From NCBI GenBank assembly GCA_034007705.1, contig JAVEQK010000004.1, positions 117,148 through 181,147 on the forward strand: DNA of 64,000 nt. The letters run 5' to 3'. How positions within the stretch are numbered: position 1 is the stretch's first letter; every line of letters begins with the position of its first letter. Source of the stretch: UBA10518 sp022837185 (GTDB lineage: Bacteria > Desulfobacterota > Desulfobulbia > Desulfobulbales > Desulfobulbaceae). Below are positions 18,304 to 27,193 of the stretch, piece after piece. Under the pieces are notes generated by a model. The model was not told where the DNA came from. It saw nothing but the letters and a program-made list of their open reading frames with translations, and made no database searches. A program made the translations under genes and the position numbers.

Positions 18304-19802
18304 ACCACCTGCTGACCATCCCTCTCCTCCTGCCGGCGGCCGCGGCCATGCTCAACCTGCTCCTGGCTGACCGCGGTCACGGTCTGCAGCGTCTCATTTC
18401 CCTCAGTGCCGCCGCCGCCCTGCTGCCCGTGGCGATCCTGCTGCTCGATCTTGCCGGCAGCGGCGCTTTCCAGGTCTACCAGTTGGGCAACTGGCCGGCG
18501 CCCTTCGGCATCGTCCTGGTGCTCGATCGGCTCAGCGCCCTGCTGCTGCTGATCACCGCCGTCGTGGCGCTGTTCGCCCTGCTGTATGCCTGCAATGACG
18601 ACGACCTGCGCGGGCGCGACTTCCATGTGCTGTTTCAATTGCTGCTGCTCGGGGTCAACGGGGCCTTCCTCACCGGCGACCTGTTCAACCTGTTCGTCTT
18701 CTTCGAAATCCTGCTCATCGCCTCCTACTGCCTGTCCCTGCACGGGTCCGGTCCGAAGCGCACCCGGGCCGGCCTGCATTATGTGGTCCTGAACCTGATC
18801 GGCTCCAGCATGTTTCTCATCGCCGTCGGCATCCTGTATGCGGTCGCCGGGACGCTCAACATGGCCGACCTGGCGGTGAAAGTGGCGGCCGGCGCCCCGG
18901 AGCAGGCCACCCTTGTGCGGGTCAGCGCTCTGCTGCTGTTGGTGGTGTTCGGCCTCAAGGCGGCGATTCTGCCCCTGCACCTGTGGCTGCCGTCCCTGTA
19001 CGCCAATGGAGTTGCTCCCGTGGCGGCGCTGTTCGCCATTCTGACCAAGGTGGGCCTCTACGCGATCCTGCGGACCGCGACCCTGATTTTCGGCGCCAAC
19101 GGCCCGGAGTCGATTCTGGCCGGGACCTGGCTGCCGGCCCTGGCGCTGCTCACCCTGGCTGCCGGCGCTGTCGGGATGATCGGAAGCGATCGTCTGTGCA
19201 GGCTCATCGCCTATCTGGTCGTGGTCTCCTCGGGGACCCTGCTGGCCGGCATCGCCCAGTTCAGCGTGGCGGGCATCACCGCCGCCCTGTACTATCTGCC
19301 GCACACCACTCTGGTCACCGCCGGCCTATTTCTGCTGGCCGATCTCATCGCCCGCCAGCGGGGCCGCACCGGCGATCATCTGTCTCCGGGCCCGCCCCTC
19401 GAACAGCCGACCCGGCTCGGGGTGCTGTTCTTTCTCGGCGCGGTGGCCGCCGCCGGTCTGCCTCCGCTTTCCGGTTTTATCGGCAAGGTGCTGTTGCTGC
19501 AGGCGGTGGCGCCGGCGGACGCAGTCTGGTTGTGGATTGTCGTGCTTGCCGGCAGCTGGGCCGGGCTCATAACCCTCAGCCGCGCCGGCAGCCGCCTTTT
19601 CTGGAAAACCGAGGGCGGGCGCTCCGCGGGGTTCCCGGCCGGTCTGCCGCGTCTGGCCCCCGCCGCCGTCCTGCTGGGGCTGAGCGTGGTCATGACCGTG
19701 TTCGCCGCCCCGATCACCCGTTATGCCGAGGCCACGGCGATCCAGCTCCTGCAGCCCCAGGGCTATATCGCCGCCGTACTGGACCGGGGGAAACAGCCAT
19801 GA
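18300..19802 (+). CDS. mrpD: Mrp antiporter subunit D (NuoM/N-like)
   Basis: 500 aa, about 14 membrane helices. Shows the proton-channel residues expected for MrpD: Glu in LFNLFVFFEILLIASYCLSL and Lys in VFGLKAAILPLHLWLPSLYA, plus AALFAILTKVGLYAILR. ATGA overlap with mrpE. With MrpA it forms the proton path of the antiporter. Confidence 0.95.
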   Translation: MNHLLTIPLLLPAAAAMLNLLLADRGHGLQRLISLSAAAALLPVAILLLDLAGSGAFQVYQLGNWPAPFGIVLVLDRLSALLLLITAVVALFALLYACNDDDLRGRDFHVLFQLLLLGVNGAFLTGDLFNLFVFFEILLIASYCLSLHGSGPKRTRAGLHYVVLNLIGSSMFLIAVGILYAVAGTLNMADLAVKVAAGAPEQATLVRVSALLLLVVFGLKAAILPLHLWLPSLYANGVAPVAALFAILTKVGLYAILRTATLIFGANGPESILAGTWLPALALLTLAAGAVGMIGSDRLCRLIAYLVVVSSGTLLAGIAQFSVAGITAALYYLPHTTLVTAGLFLLADLIARQRGRTGDHLSPGPPLEQPTRLGVLFFLGAVAAAGLPPLSGFIGKVLLLQAVAPADAVWLWIVVLAGSWAGLITLSRAGSRLFWKTEGGRSAGFPAGLPRLAPAAVLLGLSVVMTVFAAPITRYAEATAIQLLQPQGYIAAVLDRGKQP

Positions 19803-20287
19803 AGCGCTTGCTGCCGCAGCCGCTGTTCAGTGTGTTCCTGTGGCTGGTCTGGCTGCTGCTGAACAACTCCGCGGCCCCGGGTCACCTGCTGCTGGGCGCC
19901 CTGCTGGCCCTGGCTCTGCCGCTGTTCACCGTCCGCTTCCGGCCCGATCGCCCCCGGCTGCGCAAGCCGCTGAAGCTGCTGGGCTACATAGCGGTGCTGC
20001 TCTGGGACATCGTCCTTGCCAACCTGACCGTGGCAAGGCTGATCCTCGGCCCCACCGGGCGGCTGCGGCCGGCCTTTATCCGCCTGCCGCTGGAACTGCG
20101 CAACGAGTTTGCCGTCGTCGTGCTGGCCAACACCCTGTCCCTCTCCCCGGGCACCGTTTCCGCGGACCTGAGTCCGGACCGGCGCACCCTGCTGATCCAC
20201 TTCCTGGACGTGGATGATCCGAAACAGGCCATCGCCCACATCAAGCAGCGCTATGAAAAGCCGCTGCAGGAGATTTTCGAATGCTGA
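19799..20287 (+). CDS. mrpE: Mrp antiporter subunit E
   Basis: 162 aa. The start ATG overlaps the mrpD stop (ATGA). N-terminal membrane helices (FSVFLWLVWLLLNN; LLGALLALALPLF) and the MrpE signature ELRNEFAVVVLANTLSLSPG, followed by a cytoplasmic tail ending at a TGA that overlaps mrpF by 7 nt. Role is structural and assembly-related in the seven-subunit complex. Confidence 0.93.
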   Translation: MKRLLPQPLFSVFLWLVWLLLNNSAAPGHLLLGALLALALPLFTVRFRPDRPRLRKPLKLLGYIAVLLWDIVLANLTVARLILGPTGRLRPAFIRLPLELRNEFAVVVLANTLSLSPGTVSADLSPDRRTLLIHFLDVDDPKQAIAHIKQRYEKPLQEIFEC

Positions 20288-20550
20288 ACACCGCCATTGC
20301 CATTGCCTTCACCTGCATCTCCGCCGCCCTGGTCCTCAACTTCTGGCGGCTGCTCCGCGGCCCGGACCTGCCCGACCGCATCCTGGCCCTGGACACCATG
20401 TACATCAACACCATCGCCTTTCTGGTGCTCTTCGGCATCCACCAGGATCTCACCGTCTTTTTCGAGGCGGCTCTGCTGATCGCCCTGATGGGCTTTATCG
20501 GAACCGTCGCCCTGTGCAAGTACCTTCTGCGAGGCGACATCATCGAATAA
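20281..20550 (+). CDS. mrpF: Mrp antiporter subunit F
   Basis: 89 aa with three membrane helices and the MrpF motif LLRGPDLPDRILALDTMYIN. Overlaps mrpE and precedes mrpG by 10 nt. Confidence 0.94.
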   Translation: MLNTAIAIAFTCISAALVLNFWRLLRGPDLPDRILALDTMYINTIAFLVLFGIHQDLTVFFEAALLIALMGFIGTVALCKYLLRGDIIE

Positions 20551-20560
20551 GGAGCAACCA

Positions 20561-20926
20561 GTGCTGGAAATTTTCATCTCCCTTTTTCTGCTCATCGGCG
20601 CCGCCTTCGCCCTGATCGGCTCCATCGGCCTGGCCCGCCTGCCGGACCTGTTCATGCGCCTGCACGGGCCCACCAAGGCCACCACCCTTGGGGTCGGCGG
20701 GATCCTGGTGGCCTCCTCCCTGTACTTCAGTAATCGCGGCGGCGGCCTCAGCCTGCACGAACTGCTGGTCACCCTGTTCCTGTTCAGCACCGCCCCGATC
20801 AGCGCCTTTCTCGTCGCCCGGACCATGCTGCACCTGCGGGGGGAAGGAGCACAGCGGCGGGAAAAAACGGATTCCTGCGCCTGCTCCGGCAGGGGCATTC
20901 CCGGGGGGCCCAACACGGAGAGTTGA
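20561..20926 (+). CDS. mrpG: Mrp antiporter subunit G
   Basis: 121 aa from GTG with AAGGAG upstream. Three membrane helices and the MrpG motif IGLARLPDLFMRLHGPTKAT. A hydrophilic tail of about 25 residues with CACSGRG is not typical of the family. Last gene of the mrp operon. Confidence 0.93.
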   Translation: MLEIFISLFLLIGAAFALIGSIGLARLPDLFMRLHGPTKATTLGVGGILVASSLYFSNRGGGLSLHELLVTLFLFSTAPISAFLVARTMLHLRGEGAQRREKTDSCACSGRGIPGGPNTES

Positions 20927-21044
20927 CGGAAGCCCCCGGTGGGGCAATAATAGAACGGTACGGGAGAAGAGGCGGGAGTCAGCTCCGAGGGGAGAAGCTG
21001 CCGGGGGGAGAGTATTCTGAATAAACAGCCACAAGGAGTGAAAG

Positions 21045-21263
21045 ATGCCGGATTGTGAACTCATCCACCAATGTATTTTTTTCAACAACAAGATGCGGAA
21101 TTATCCCGCCATTGCCGAACTGCTGAAAAGAAAATTCTGCAAAGGCACGTTCACCACCTGCGCCCGGTACATGGTCTACAAGGTCAAGGGGAGGGCGAGT
21201 GTTCCGACCGACCTGTTTCCCCAGGAAATTGAAAAGGTCGAGAAAATAATCAGGGGTGGATAG
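21045..21263 (+). CDS. Small conserved-looking Cys protein, function unknown
   Basis: 72 aa, with AAGGAG 7 nt before ATG. Begins MPDCELIHQCIFFNNKM and continues with KRKFCKGTFTTCARYMVYK, giving four cysteines in two spaced pairs; the rest is basic and helical. I remember similar small proteins in Deltaproteobacteria but cannot name a family. No membrane or export signal. It stands alone between mrpG and the DUF362 gene; metal binding by the four Cys is inference. Confidence 0.7.
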   Translation: MPDCELIHQCIFFNNKMRNYPAIAELLKRKFCKGTFTTCARYMVYKVKGRASVPTDLFPQEIEKVEKIIRGG

Positions 21264-21345
21264 GGGGGGCGGGCAGGGCGGGGGCCCAACCCGGCGGCCG
21301 GGGCGGCCCGTTTCCTCGAGCAATGGACGAGCGCAGGGATAATCA

Positions 21346-22452
21346 ATGACCTTTGGACGCAGGGTGTTTTTGCTGGTGCTGGCGGCCGTCGCCGGCGCGT
21401 ATGGAATATTCAGAAGCCGCCATCCCATCAAGGTTTTCCTGACCGGGGCCGACACGGTGGCTGAACCGCCGGGGGGCCGGGATGTTCCCCGGCCGTCCGG
21501 GAAATTCCCGGTCGCGGCAGTGGGCGGCAGGGACGTGAAGGAGATGACCCGCCGGGCGGTTGCTTTGATCGGGGGATTCGGGCCCCTGGCCGTCGATTCA
21601 AGAACCGTGCTGGTCAAGCCGAACGTGGTGGGGGAGAAAAGCAATCCCTCGACCACCAGTCCCGTGGTGGTCCGGGCGGTGGTGGAACTGCTGTACGAGG
21701 CGGGCGCAGCAAAGGTTTATGTTGGTGACATGTCGGCCCTGATCAGGGGTTCGACAGCCAGGAACATGGAGCTGACGGGCATCGCCGCCGCGGCCCGGGA
21801 GGCCGGCGCCGAAACGGTCTATTTCGAGGATCACGGCTGGGTCAGGGTCAGGGTTGGCGGCCGCTACCTGCAGGAGGTGGACGTCACCGAATGGTTTTTC
21901 AACGTCGACCGGGTCGTCAATGTGCCGGTCATCAAGACCCACCGCTACGCCGGGTATTCCATCTGCCTGAAGAATTTTGTCGGGGCCACCCATTTCAGCC
22001 AGCGTCCGTACCTGGTGGACAGCAACCATTGGGAGGAGGTGGTGGCGGAACTCAATCTCGCCTTCAGGCCGGATCTCAACATTATCGACGGCACGAAAAC
22101 CATGGTTGCCGGCGGGCCGTGGGAAGGCCGGGCGGTTGCGACGAACCTGGTCCTGGCCGGCGTCGACCGGCTTGCCTGTGACGCGGTCGGCTTGGGAATC
22201 ATCCAGTCCTTCGGGCAATGGAAGCCCCTCGAGGGCATATCCCCATGGCAGATGCGCCAGCTCAAAAGAGCGGTGGAACTGGATCTCGGCGCGGCGGGCG
22301 GGGAAGAGGTGGACCTGCTGATCGAATCCCTGGACCGCGATCCGGAGTTTATCGCGCTCATGGAGCAGGCGGCGTCCCGTATCGGGTCGGCCGGGGGGAA
22401 ATCGGGAGGGGGCCCAGTGACGGCAAAAGGGCAGGGGCAGGCAAAAATTTGA
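21346..22452 (+). CDS. DUF362 family protein with N-terminal membrane anchor
   Basis: 368 aa. An N-terminal hydrophobic segment (VFLLVLAAVAGAYGIF) acts as anchor or signal. The DUF362 core starts near residue 65 with VLVKPNVVGEKSNPSTTSP, then VYVGDMSALIRGST, VNVPVIKTHRYAGYSICLKN and IIDGTKTMVAGGPWEG. Ferredoxin-type cysteines that accompany many DUF362 proteins are absent. The biochemical role of DUF362 is not settled. 72 nt separate it from the cDPGS-like gene on the same strand. Confidence 0.85.
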   Translation: MTFGRRVFLLVLAAVAGAYGIFRSRHPIKVFLTGADTVAEPPGGRDVPRPSGKFPVAAVGGRDVKEMTRRAVALIGGFGPLAVDSRTVLVKPNVVGEKSNPSTTSPVVVRAVVELLYEAGAAKVYVGDMSALIRGSTARNMELTGIAAAAREAGAETVYFEDHGWVRVRVGGRYLQEVDVTEWFFNVDRVVNVPVIKTHRYAGYSICLKNFVGATHFSQRPYLVDSNHWEEVVAELNLAFRPDLNIIDGTKTMVAGGPWEGRAVATNLVLAGVDRLACDAVGLGIIQSFGQWKPLEGISPWQMRQLKRAVELDLGAAGGEEVDLLIESLDRDPEFIALMEQAASRIGSAGGKSGGGPVTAKGQGQAKI

Positions 22453-22524
22453 TCCCTTTGCATTTGGTGCTATACCGGGGGAAAAGCAGGGGTGAACCGC
22501 GAGTACAAGGAGCAGGGGAGGCGG

Positions 22525-23865
22525 ATGGCGAAAAAAGTTATCATCATGGGCGCGGCCGGGCGCGATTTTCATAATTTCCTGACCTGTTTCAAGGACAATC
22601 CCCGGTACGAGGTGGTGGGTTTTACCGCCGCCCAGATCCCCTCCATCGAAAACAGGTACCTGCCGCCCCAGCTGGCCGGCGGGATGTACCCGGAGGGCAT
22701 TCCGATTTTCCCGGAGACCGAGCTGATTGACCTCATCCGCCGGCACGGCGTCGATCTGGTCGCTTTCTCCTACAGCGACGTGGCCCATATCGAGGTCATG
22801 CACCGGGCCGCCGAGGTCCAGGCCGCAGGGGCCGACTTTCTCCTCATCGGCGCCGGCCGCACCATGCTGCCCACCGCCCGACCGGTGGTGTCGGTCTGCG
22901 GGGTCCGGACCGGCTGCGGCAAATCGCCGACCACCCGCAAGATCTGCCGGATCCTGCAGGACCAGGGAAAGAAGGTGGTTGTGGCCCGGCATCCCATGCC
23001 GTACGGCGACCTGCGGGACCAGATCGTTCAGCGTTTTGGTGACCGGGCGGATTTTGTCCGGTGCAAGTGCACCATTGAGGAGTTGGAAGAATACGAACCG
23101 CTGGTCGAGCAGGGGATCGTGGTGTACGCCGGCATCGATTACGCCGAGATTCTGCGCAGGGCGGAGCAGGAGGCCGAAGTCATCGTCTGGGACGGCGGCA
23201 ACAACGACACCCCGTTCTTCCGGCCCGATGTGCACGTGGTGCTGTTCGATTCCCTGCGGCCCGGCCACGAGCGGCGCTACCACCCAGGCGAGACCAACAT
23301 GCTCATGGCCGATATCGCGGTGATCAACAAGGTCAACTCCGCGCCGCCGGGCAACGTTGAGGAGGTGGAGTACAACATCCGCCGCTTTGCCCCCGGGGCG
23401 GACATCGTCCTGGCCGATTCGACAATCCTGGTCAGTGAACCCGAGCGGATCAGGGGCAGGCGGGTCCTGGTGGTGGAGGACGGTCCCACCCTCACCCACG
23501 GGGAAATGTCCTTTGGCGCCGGCTATCTGGCCGCCCGGAAGTTCGGCGCCGCCGAGATCGTCGACGCGCGGCCCTGCGCCGTCCGCTCCATTGCCGCCGC
23601 CCTGGCGAAATACCCCCATATCGGGGAGGTCCTGCCGGCAATGGGCTACGGCGCCGAGCAGATGCAGGACCTTGCCGCCACCATTAACGGCTGCGACTGC
23701 GACCTGGTCGTCCTGGCCACCCCCATCCATCTGACCCGCCTCATCACCATCGATCACCCGACGGTCCGGGTGCGCTACGAATACCAGGATCACGGCAAAC
23801 CCGGCCTGGCGGAGGTGCTCACCAGACGCCTGGCGGCCGCGGCCGCCACCGCGGAACAACCGTAA
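22525..23865 (+). CDS. Cyclic 2,3-diphosphoglycerate synthetase-like P-loop protein
   Basis: 446 aa. N-terminal Rossmann-like region (KKVIIMGAAGRDFHNFL), then a P-loop (VCGVRTGCGKSPTTRKI, about residues 130-146) and downstream VIVWDGGNNDTPF. This matches proteins annotated as cDPG synthetase or GTPase. In methanogens the true enzyme makes a thermolyte; in bacteria the substrate is not established. The ATG is preceded by GGGGAGG; a GTG at 22492 is the alternative. Only 16 nt precede the carbamate kinase gene, arguing for a role with carbamoyl phosphate or acyl phosphates (inference). Confidence 0.78.
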   Translation: MAKKVIIMGAAGRDFHNFLTCFKDNPRYEVVGFTAAQIPSIENRYLPPQLAGGMYPEGIPIFPETELIDLIRRHGVDLVAFSYSDVAHIEVMHRAAEVQAAGADFLLIGAGRTMLPTARPVVSVCGVRTGCGKSPTTRKICRILQDQGKKVVVARHPMPYGDLRDQIVQRFGDRADFVRCKCTIEELEEYEPLVEQGIVVYAGIDYAEILRRAEQEAEVIVWDGGNNDTPFFRPDVHVVLFDSLRPGHERRYHPGETNMLMADIAVINKVNSAPPGNVEEVEYNIRRFAPGADIVLADSTILVSEPERIRGRRVLVVEDGPTLTHGEMSFGAGYLAARKFGAAEIVDARPCAVRSIAAALAKYPHIGEVLPAMGYGAEQMQDLAATINGCDCDLVVLATPIHLTRLITIDHPTVRVRYEYQDHGKPGLAEVLTRRLAAAAATAEQP

Positions 23866-23881
23866 ACGACAGGGACCTGTT

Positions 23882-24826
23882 GTGGACAGACCGCCGGCCG
23901 CCAAGGAAATCCTGCTGATCGCTCTGGGGGGCAACGCCCTTATCCGCAAGGGAGAGGCCGGCACCATCGAGGAGCAGTTTGCCAATCTCCGGCTGCCGGT
24001 CCGGCAGATCGCCGAGCTCCTTGACGACTACCGCGTCATCATCACCTACGGCAACGGGCCGCAGGTCGGCAACCTTCTGCTGCAGCAGGATTGCTGCGAC
24101 GCGGTTCCCAAGCTCCCCCTGGAAATCCTGGTGGCCCAAACCCAGGGTCAGATCGGCTACATGATCGAATCCACCCTGGACAGTGAGTTGATGCTCCGGG
24201 GCAGGCGCCGGGATATCGTCAGCCTGCTCAGCTACGTGGTGGTCGACCGGGACGACCCGGCTTTTGCCCGGCCCGGCAAGCCCATCGGCCCGGCCTACTC
24301 CGGGGAGAAGGCGGCAACGCTTCCTTTCCCGACCATTGCCACCCCCAAGGGGCATCGCCGGGTGGTGGCGTCTCCCCGCCCGCAGACCATCGTCGAGAAA
24401 AGGGAGATCCGCAAACTGATCGACCAGGACTTTGTCGTCATCTGCTGCGGCGGGGGCGGCATACCGGTGACCCGGGAAGGCAGGACGTTCCACGGCATTG
24501 ACGCGGTGGTGGACAAGGACCTGGCCAGTGCCAGGCTGGGGGAGGAGATCGGGGTGGACCTCTTTCTGATCGCCACCGACGTTGACGGCGCCTATCTCAA
24601 TTTCGGCAGGGACGATGCGGAGCTGCTGCGTACGCTGAGCGTGGCGGAGGCGCGGGAGTACCTGCGGGCGGGCCATTTCGGGGAAGGGTCGATGGGACCC
24701 AAGATCGAAGCCGCCACGGAGTTTGCCGGGCGCGGGGGGAGAAAAACCATCATCACCTCCATCGCCGCTATCAGCCGGGCCGTCAAGGGCGAGGCGGGGA
24801 CGGTCGTTTCCTCAGAGCCGCTGTAA
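23882..24826 (+). CDS. arcC: Carbamate kinase
   Basis: 314 aa from GTG, normal length. Signatures: IALGGNALIRKGE, TYGNGPQVGNLLLQQ, EILVAQTQGQIGYMIE, VICCGGGGIPVTREG and IATDVDGAYLNFG. Catalyses carbamoyl phosphate + ADP to ATP + ammonia + CO2, the energy step of arginine or purine/urea-type fermentation. Its final 15 nt overlap the 3' end of the convergent ornithine cyclodeaminase gene. No arginine deiminase or carbamoyltransferase is in the window. Confidence 0.94.
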   Translation: MDRPPAAKEILLIALGGNALIRKGEAGTIEEQFANLRLPVRQIAELLDDYRVIITYGNGPQVGNLLLQQDCCDAVPKLPLEILVAQTQGQIGYMIESTLDSELMLRGRRRDIVSLLSYVVVDRDDPAFARPGKPIGPAYSGEKAATLPFPTIATPKGHRRVVASPRPQTIVEKREIRKLIDQDFVVICCGGGGIPVTREGRTFHGIDAVVDKDLASARLGEEIGVDLFLIATDVDGAYLNFGRDDAELLRTLSVAEAREYLRAGHFGEGSMGPKIEAATEFAGRGGRKTIITSIAAISRAVKGEAGTVVSSEPL

Positions 24827-25909
24827 GCCGGAATTGAGAATCACCACGAAATCCTGGGCGTTGGTCAGGATCGGCCGGGCGGTCAGGGAGCCGCGGTTGG
24901 CCAGCTTGGTCACCACGAATTCGGACATGTCGATGGTGTAGAAATAGACGGGCCGGACCGTTCCCGCCCCGCTCACCCGGTACGAGGGAACCATGTTGCC
25001 AACGGCGATGGCGTGGAGCTGGGTGGCAAGGGCGATGACCGTGGTTGCCCGGCAGGCCAGGTCCCGCATCCTGTCCTGGGCCAGGGCAATGTCGCTCTCC
25101 ACCTCCGGCAGGGGACCGTCATCCCGGATGGAGCCGGCCAGGACAAAGGGAACGTCCCGGCGGATCAACTCGTGCATGACCCCGTCCCTGATCAGGCCCG
25201 AGGCGACCGCCTCCCTTATGGAGCCGGCCCGGCGCACAGCATTGATGGTGTCCAGGTGATGGTAATGGCCGCCCGGGGCCTGCTGCTTGGTGTAAATGTC
25301 CTGTCCCAGGGCCGTGCCGTAGAGGGCTCCTTCCAGATCATGCACGGCGAAGCCGTTGCCCGCTGTCACCCCGTGAACATAGCCTTCCCGGATCAGGGAA
25401 ATGAGGGCCTGGCGGGAGTCCCGGTCAAAGACCACGGCGGGGCCCAGCACCCAGAGAACGAAGCCGTGCCGCCGCTCGTACTGCAGCAGTTCGTACAACT
25501 GGTCATAATCGATGGAAAAGGGGCTCTCCCAGGTCGGCCGGCTGCGGAAGGCAAACTTTTCGGCACTTCGCCCGGCCGGGGCAAAGCCTTCGGTATGGAC
25601 CAGGATGCCCTCTTCGCCGTTTTCTCCCCGACCGCAGGCCACCATGTCACCGCCTCTCACGCACCTGGGCTCCCTGACCAGCAGGGCGCCCTCCACTTCC
25701 CGCACCACGACGCAGTCCATTCTGGAATCGGCCAGGATCCGCCACCCCCCGTGTTCGAGATGCAGGTATTCCGGGAACACCGAGGTGGCGTGGTATCCTT
25801 CGGGCAGCGCCCCGTCCCCGGGCGCCTGCCTGAAGGTGGCAAAGGGGGCGTCGGCAAGGTGCGGCAGGGAGAAATCTGGGGATGTGTACGGCGGCGGTTG
25901 AAACGGCAT
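24812..25909 (-). CDS. LOR/SDH-domain (TIGR00300 type) ornithine cyclodeaminase-like protein
   Basis: 365 aa. Matches the LOR/SDH bifunctional-enzyme conserved region family, of which archaeal and cyanobacterial (ArgZ/AgrE C-terminal) members are ornithine cyclodeaminases converting ornithine to proline and ammonia. Visible family features include GHYHHLDTINAVRRAGS, VPFVLAGSIRDDGPLPEV and VTAGNGFAVHDLEGALYG. The N-terminal arginine-dihydrolase domain of ArgZ is absent. AGGAG lies 5 nt before the ATG, so the open frame extending to 26113 is not used. Convergent with carbamate kinase. Confidence 0.82.
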   Translation of the reverse strand: MPFQPPPYTSPDFSLPHLADAPFATFRQAPGDGALPEGYHATSVFPEYLHLEHGGWRILADSRMDCVVVREVEGALLVREPRCVRGGDMVACGRGENGEEGILVHTEGFAPAGRSAEKFAFRSRPTWESPFSIDYDQLYELLQYERRHGFVLWVLGPAVVFDRDSRQALISLIREGYVHGVTAGNGFAVHDLEGALYGTALGQDIYTKQQAPGGHYHHLDTINAVRRAGSIREAVASGLIRDGVMHELIRRDVPFVLAGSIRDDGPLPEVESDIALAQDRMRDLACRATTVIALATQLHAIAVGNMVPSYRVSGAGTVRPVYFYTIDMSEFVVTKLANRGSLTARPILTNAQDFVVILNSGLQRL

Positions 25910-26162
25910 GACAGCTCCTCCGGACAGATTTATCGGCACGTGCTGTCTGTCATTATAACATTTGTTTACCGCGAATGGTGTGAAAATGGGAGCCGGATAA
26001 TCTTTGTTGAGGAAAAGGGACTGATCCGGGGGACAAGGGTAATCGGTCGGCAATTGGATTTTGCAGAGCAGGACGGAACGCGTTTTCCGGAGAATGGGAA
26101 CAACGGGTAGCATTTACAGCCAACCGGAAGAGAGAAGATTCGCGGGCTTTTCCCATGCCCTG

Positions 26163-27071
26163 CTACGGGCCGGGAGACAACACGCGGTTGAAAAATTCAA
26201 GCTGCTCATCGGATGCCTGCTCGAAGAGTTCGCCAAGGTAGATGTCGAAGTGCCCGCAATCGTATTGCTTCAACTCGGCCCTGGCGCCGATCTTTCTTGC
26301 CGTTTCCAGGGCCGAATGCGGAGGGGCCAGACTGTCTTTCAGACACACCTGGATCAACGCGGGGCATGAGAGCCTTTTGGCGTAATTTATGGGACGGTAG
26401 GCGGCAATGCTCAAAACATACCGCGGACAGATCCGGTTTTGCCAACCTGGCGGGACGAGGGCCCGGTATCCCGAAGCTGAATCGTGGCTGGACATTGCCG
26501 CCAGTTCGCCGGGCGGCGCGATGAGAGGTATATACAGGGGCGGCATCCCGAGCAGGGCCCGGACCCGGTCAATCATACCCATCGCCCCCAGTTTCAGAAA
26601 TGAAGTCGGCCCGGCATACCGTCCGGCATTCATTGCCGCAGCGAGGGCATCCATCATCGGACACTGGGCTGATACGGCTGCGATGCGTCCGCTCTTCACA
26701 GCGGCGACGATGACATGACCCCCTGAAAACGATGTCCCCCAAAGGGCTATGCGCCGGGGATCGACATCGCCGAGGCCGCGCGCGAACCAGATAGCCTTTT
26801 CCCAGTCCTGCAGTTGCCGCCTGATGGAAAACAACTGACGGGGCTCACCGCCGCTGGCGCCGAAATGGCGGTAATCAAACAGGAGCACCAGGTAGCCCGC
26901 GCGGGAGAATTTCTCCGCGTACGGCTCCAGTCCCGCATCCCGGGTTCCACCCAGGCCGTGGGCCATGACAATGCACGGCCTCGGGCCCCGGATGCCAACA
27001 GGCGGCCGGTACAGCCAGGCACGGCAAACGTCCTTGCCGCTGACGAATTCAACATCAACTCGTTTTGACAT
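26163..27071 (-). CDS. Alpha/beta hydrolase
   Basis: 302 aa, cytoplasmic. Oxyanion-type VMAHGLGGTRDAGLEPYAEK, nucleophile elbow LWGTSFSGGHVIVAA (GTSFSGG, one residue longer than GxSxG) and a late DCGHFDIYLG for the catalytic His. GGAGGG precedes the ATG. Substrate unknown. It is divergent from the TetR gene, 122 nt away, and is the likely repression target. Confidence 0.85.
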   Translation of the reverse strand: MSKRVDVEFVSGKDVCRAWLYRPPVGIRGPRPCIVMAHGLGGTRDAGLEPYAEKFSRAGYLVLLFDYRHFGASGGEPRQLFSIRRQLQDWEKAIWFARGLGDVDPRRIALWGTSFSGGHVIVAAVKSGRIAAVSAQCPMMDALAAAMNAGRYAGPTSFLKLGAMGMIDRVRALLGMPPLYIPLIAPPGELAAMSSHDSASGYRALVPPGWQNRICPRYVLSIAAYRPINYAKRLSCPALIQVCLKDSLAPPHSALETARKIGARAELKQYDCGHFDIYLGELFEQASDEQLEFFNRVLSPGP

Positions 27072-27130
27072 CGTTCATCCCTCCAGAAAAAATACCTGAA
27101 CAAGCTCGTGAGCAGAGCATCCCGCAAGAA

Positions 27131-27172
27131 CTTTACATTGTAAAGATACGCAAGGGACTTTACATTGTCAAG
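27131..27172. promoter_or_regulatory. Two tandem palindromic operators between hydrolase and tetR
   Basis: CTTTACATTGTAAAG at 27131-27145 is a perfect 7+1+7 palindrome; CTTTACATTGTCAAG at 27158-27172 is the same with one change. Copies are 27 nt apart start to start and lie upstream of both divergent genes. The second ends 3 nt before the AGGAGG of tetR. Size and symmetry suit a TetR dimer. Confidence 0.72.
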
Positions 27173-27193
27173 ATCAGGAGGTATCTTTTTTCC

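Noticed and set aside
21598..23985. 795-codon minus-strand frame opposite DUF362 and the P-loop gene
   Set aside because: Shadow of two genes with recognisable motifs on the other strand; no domain seen.
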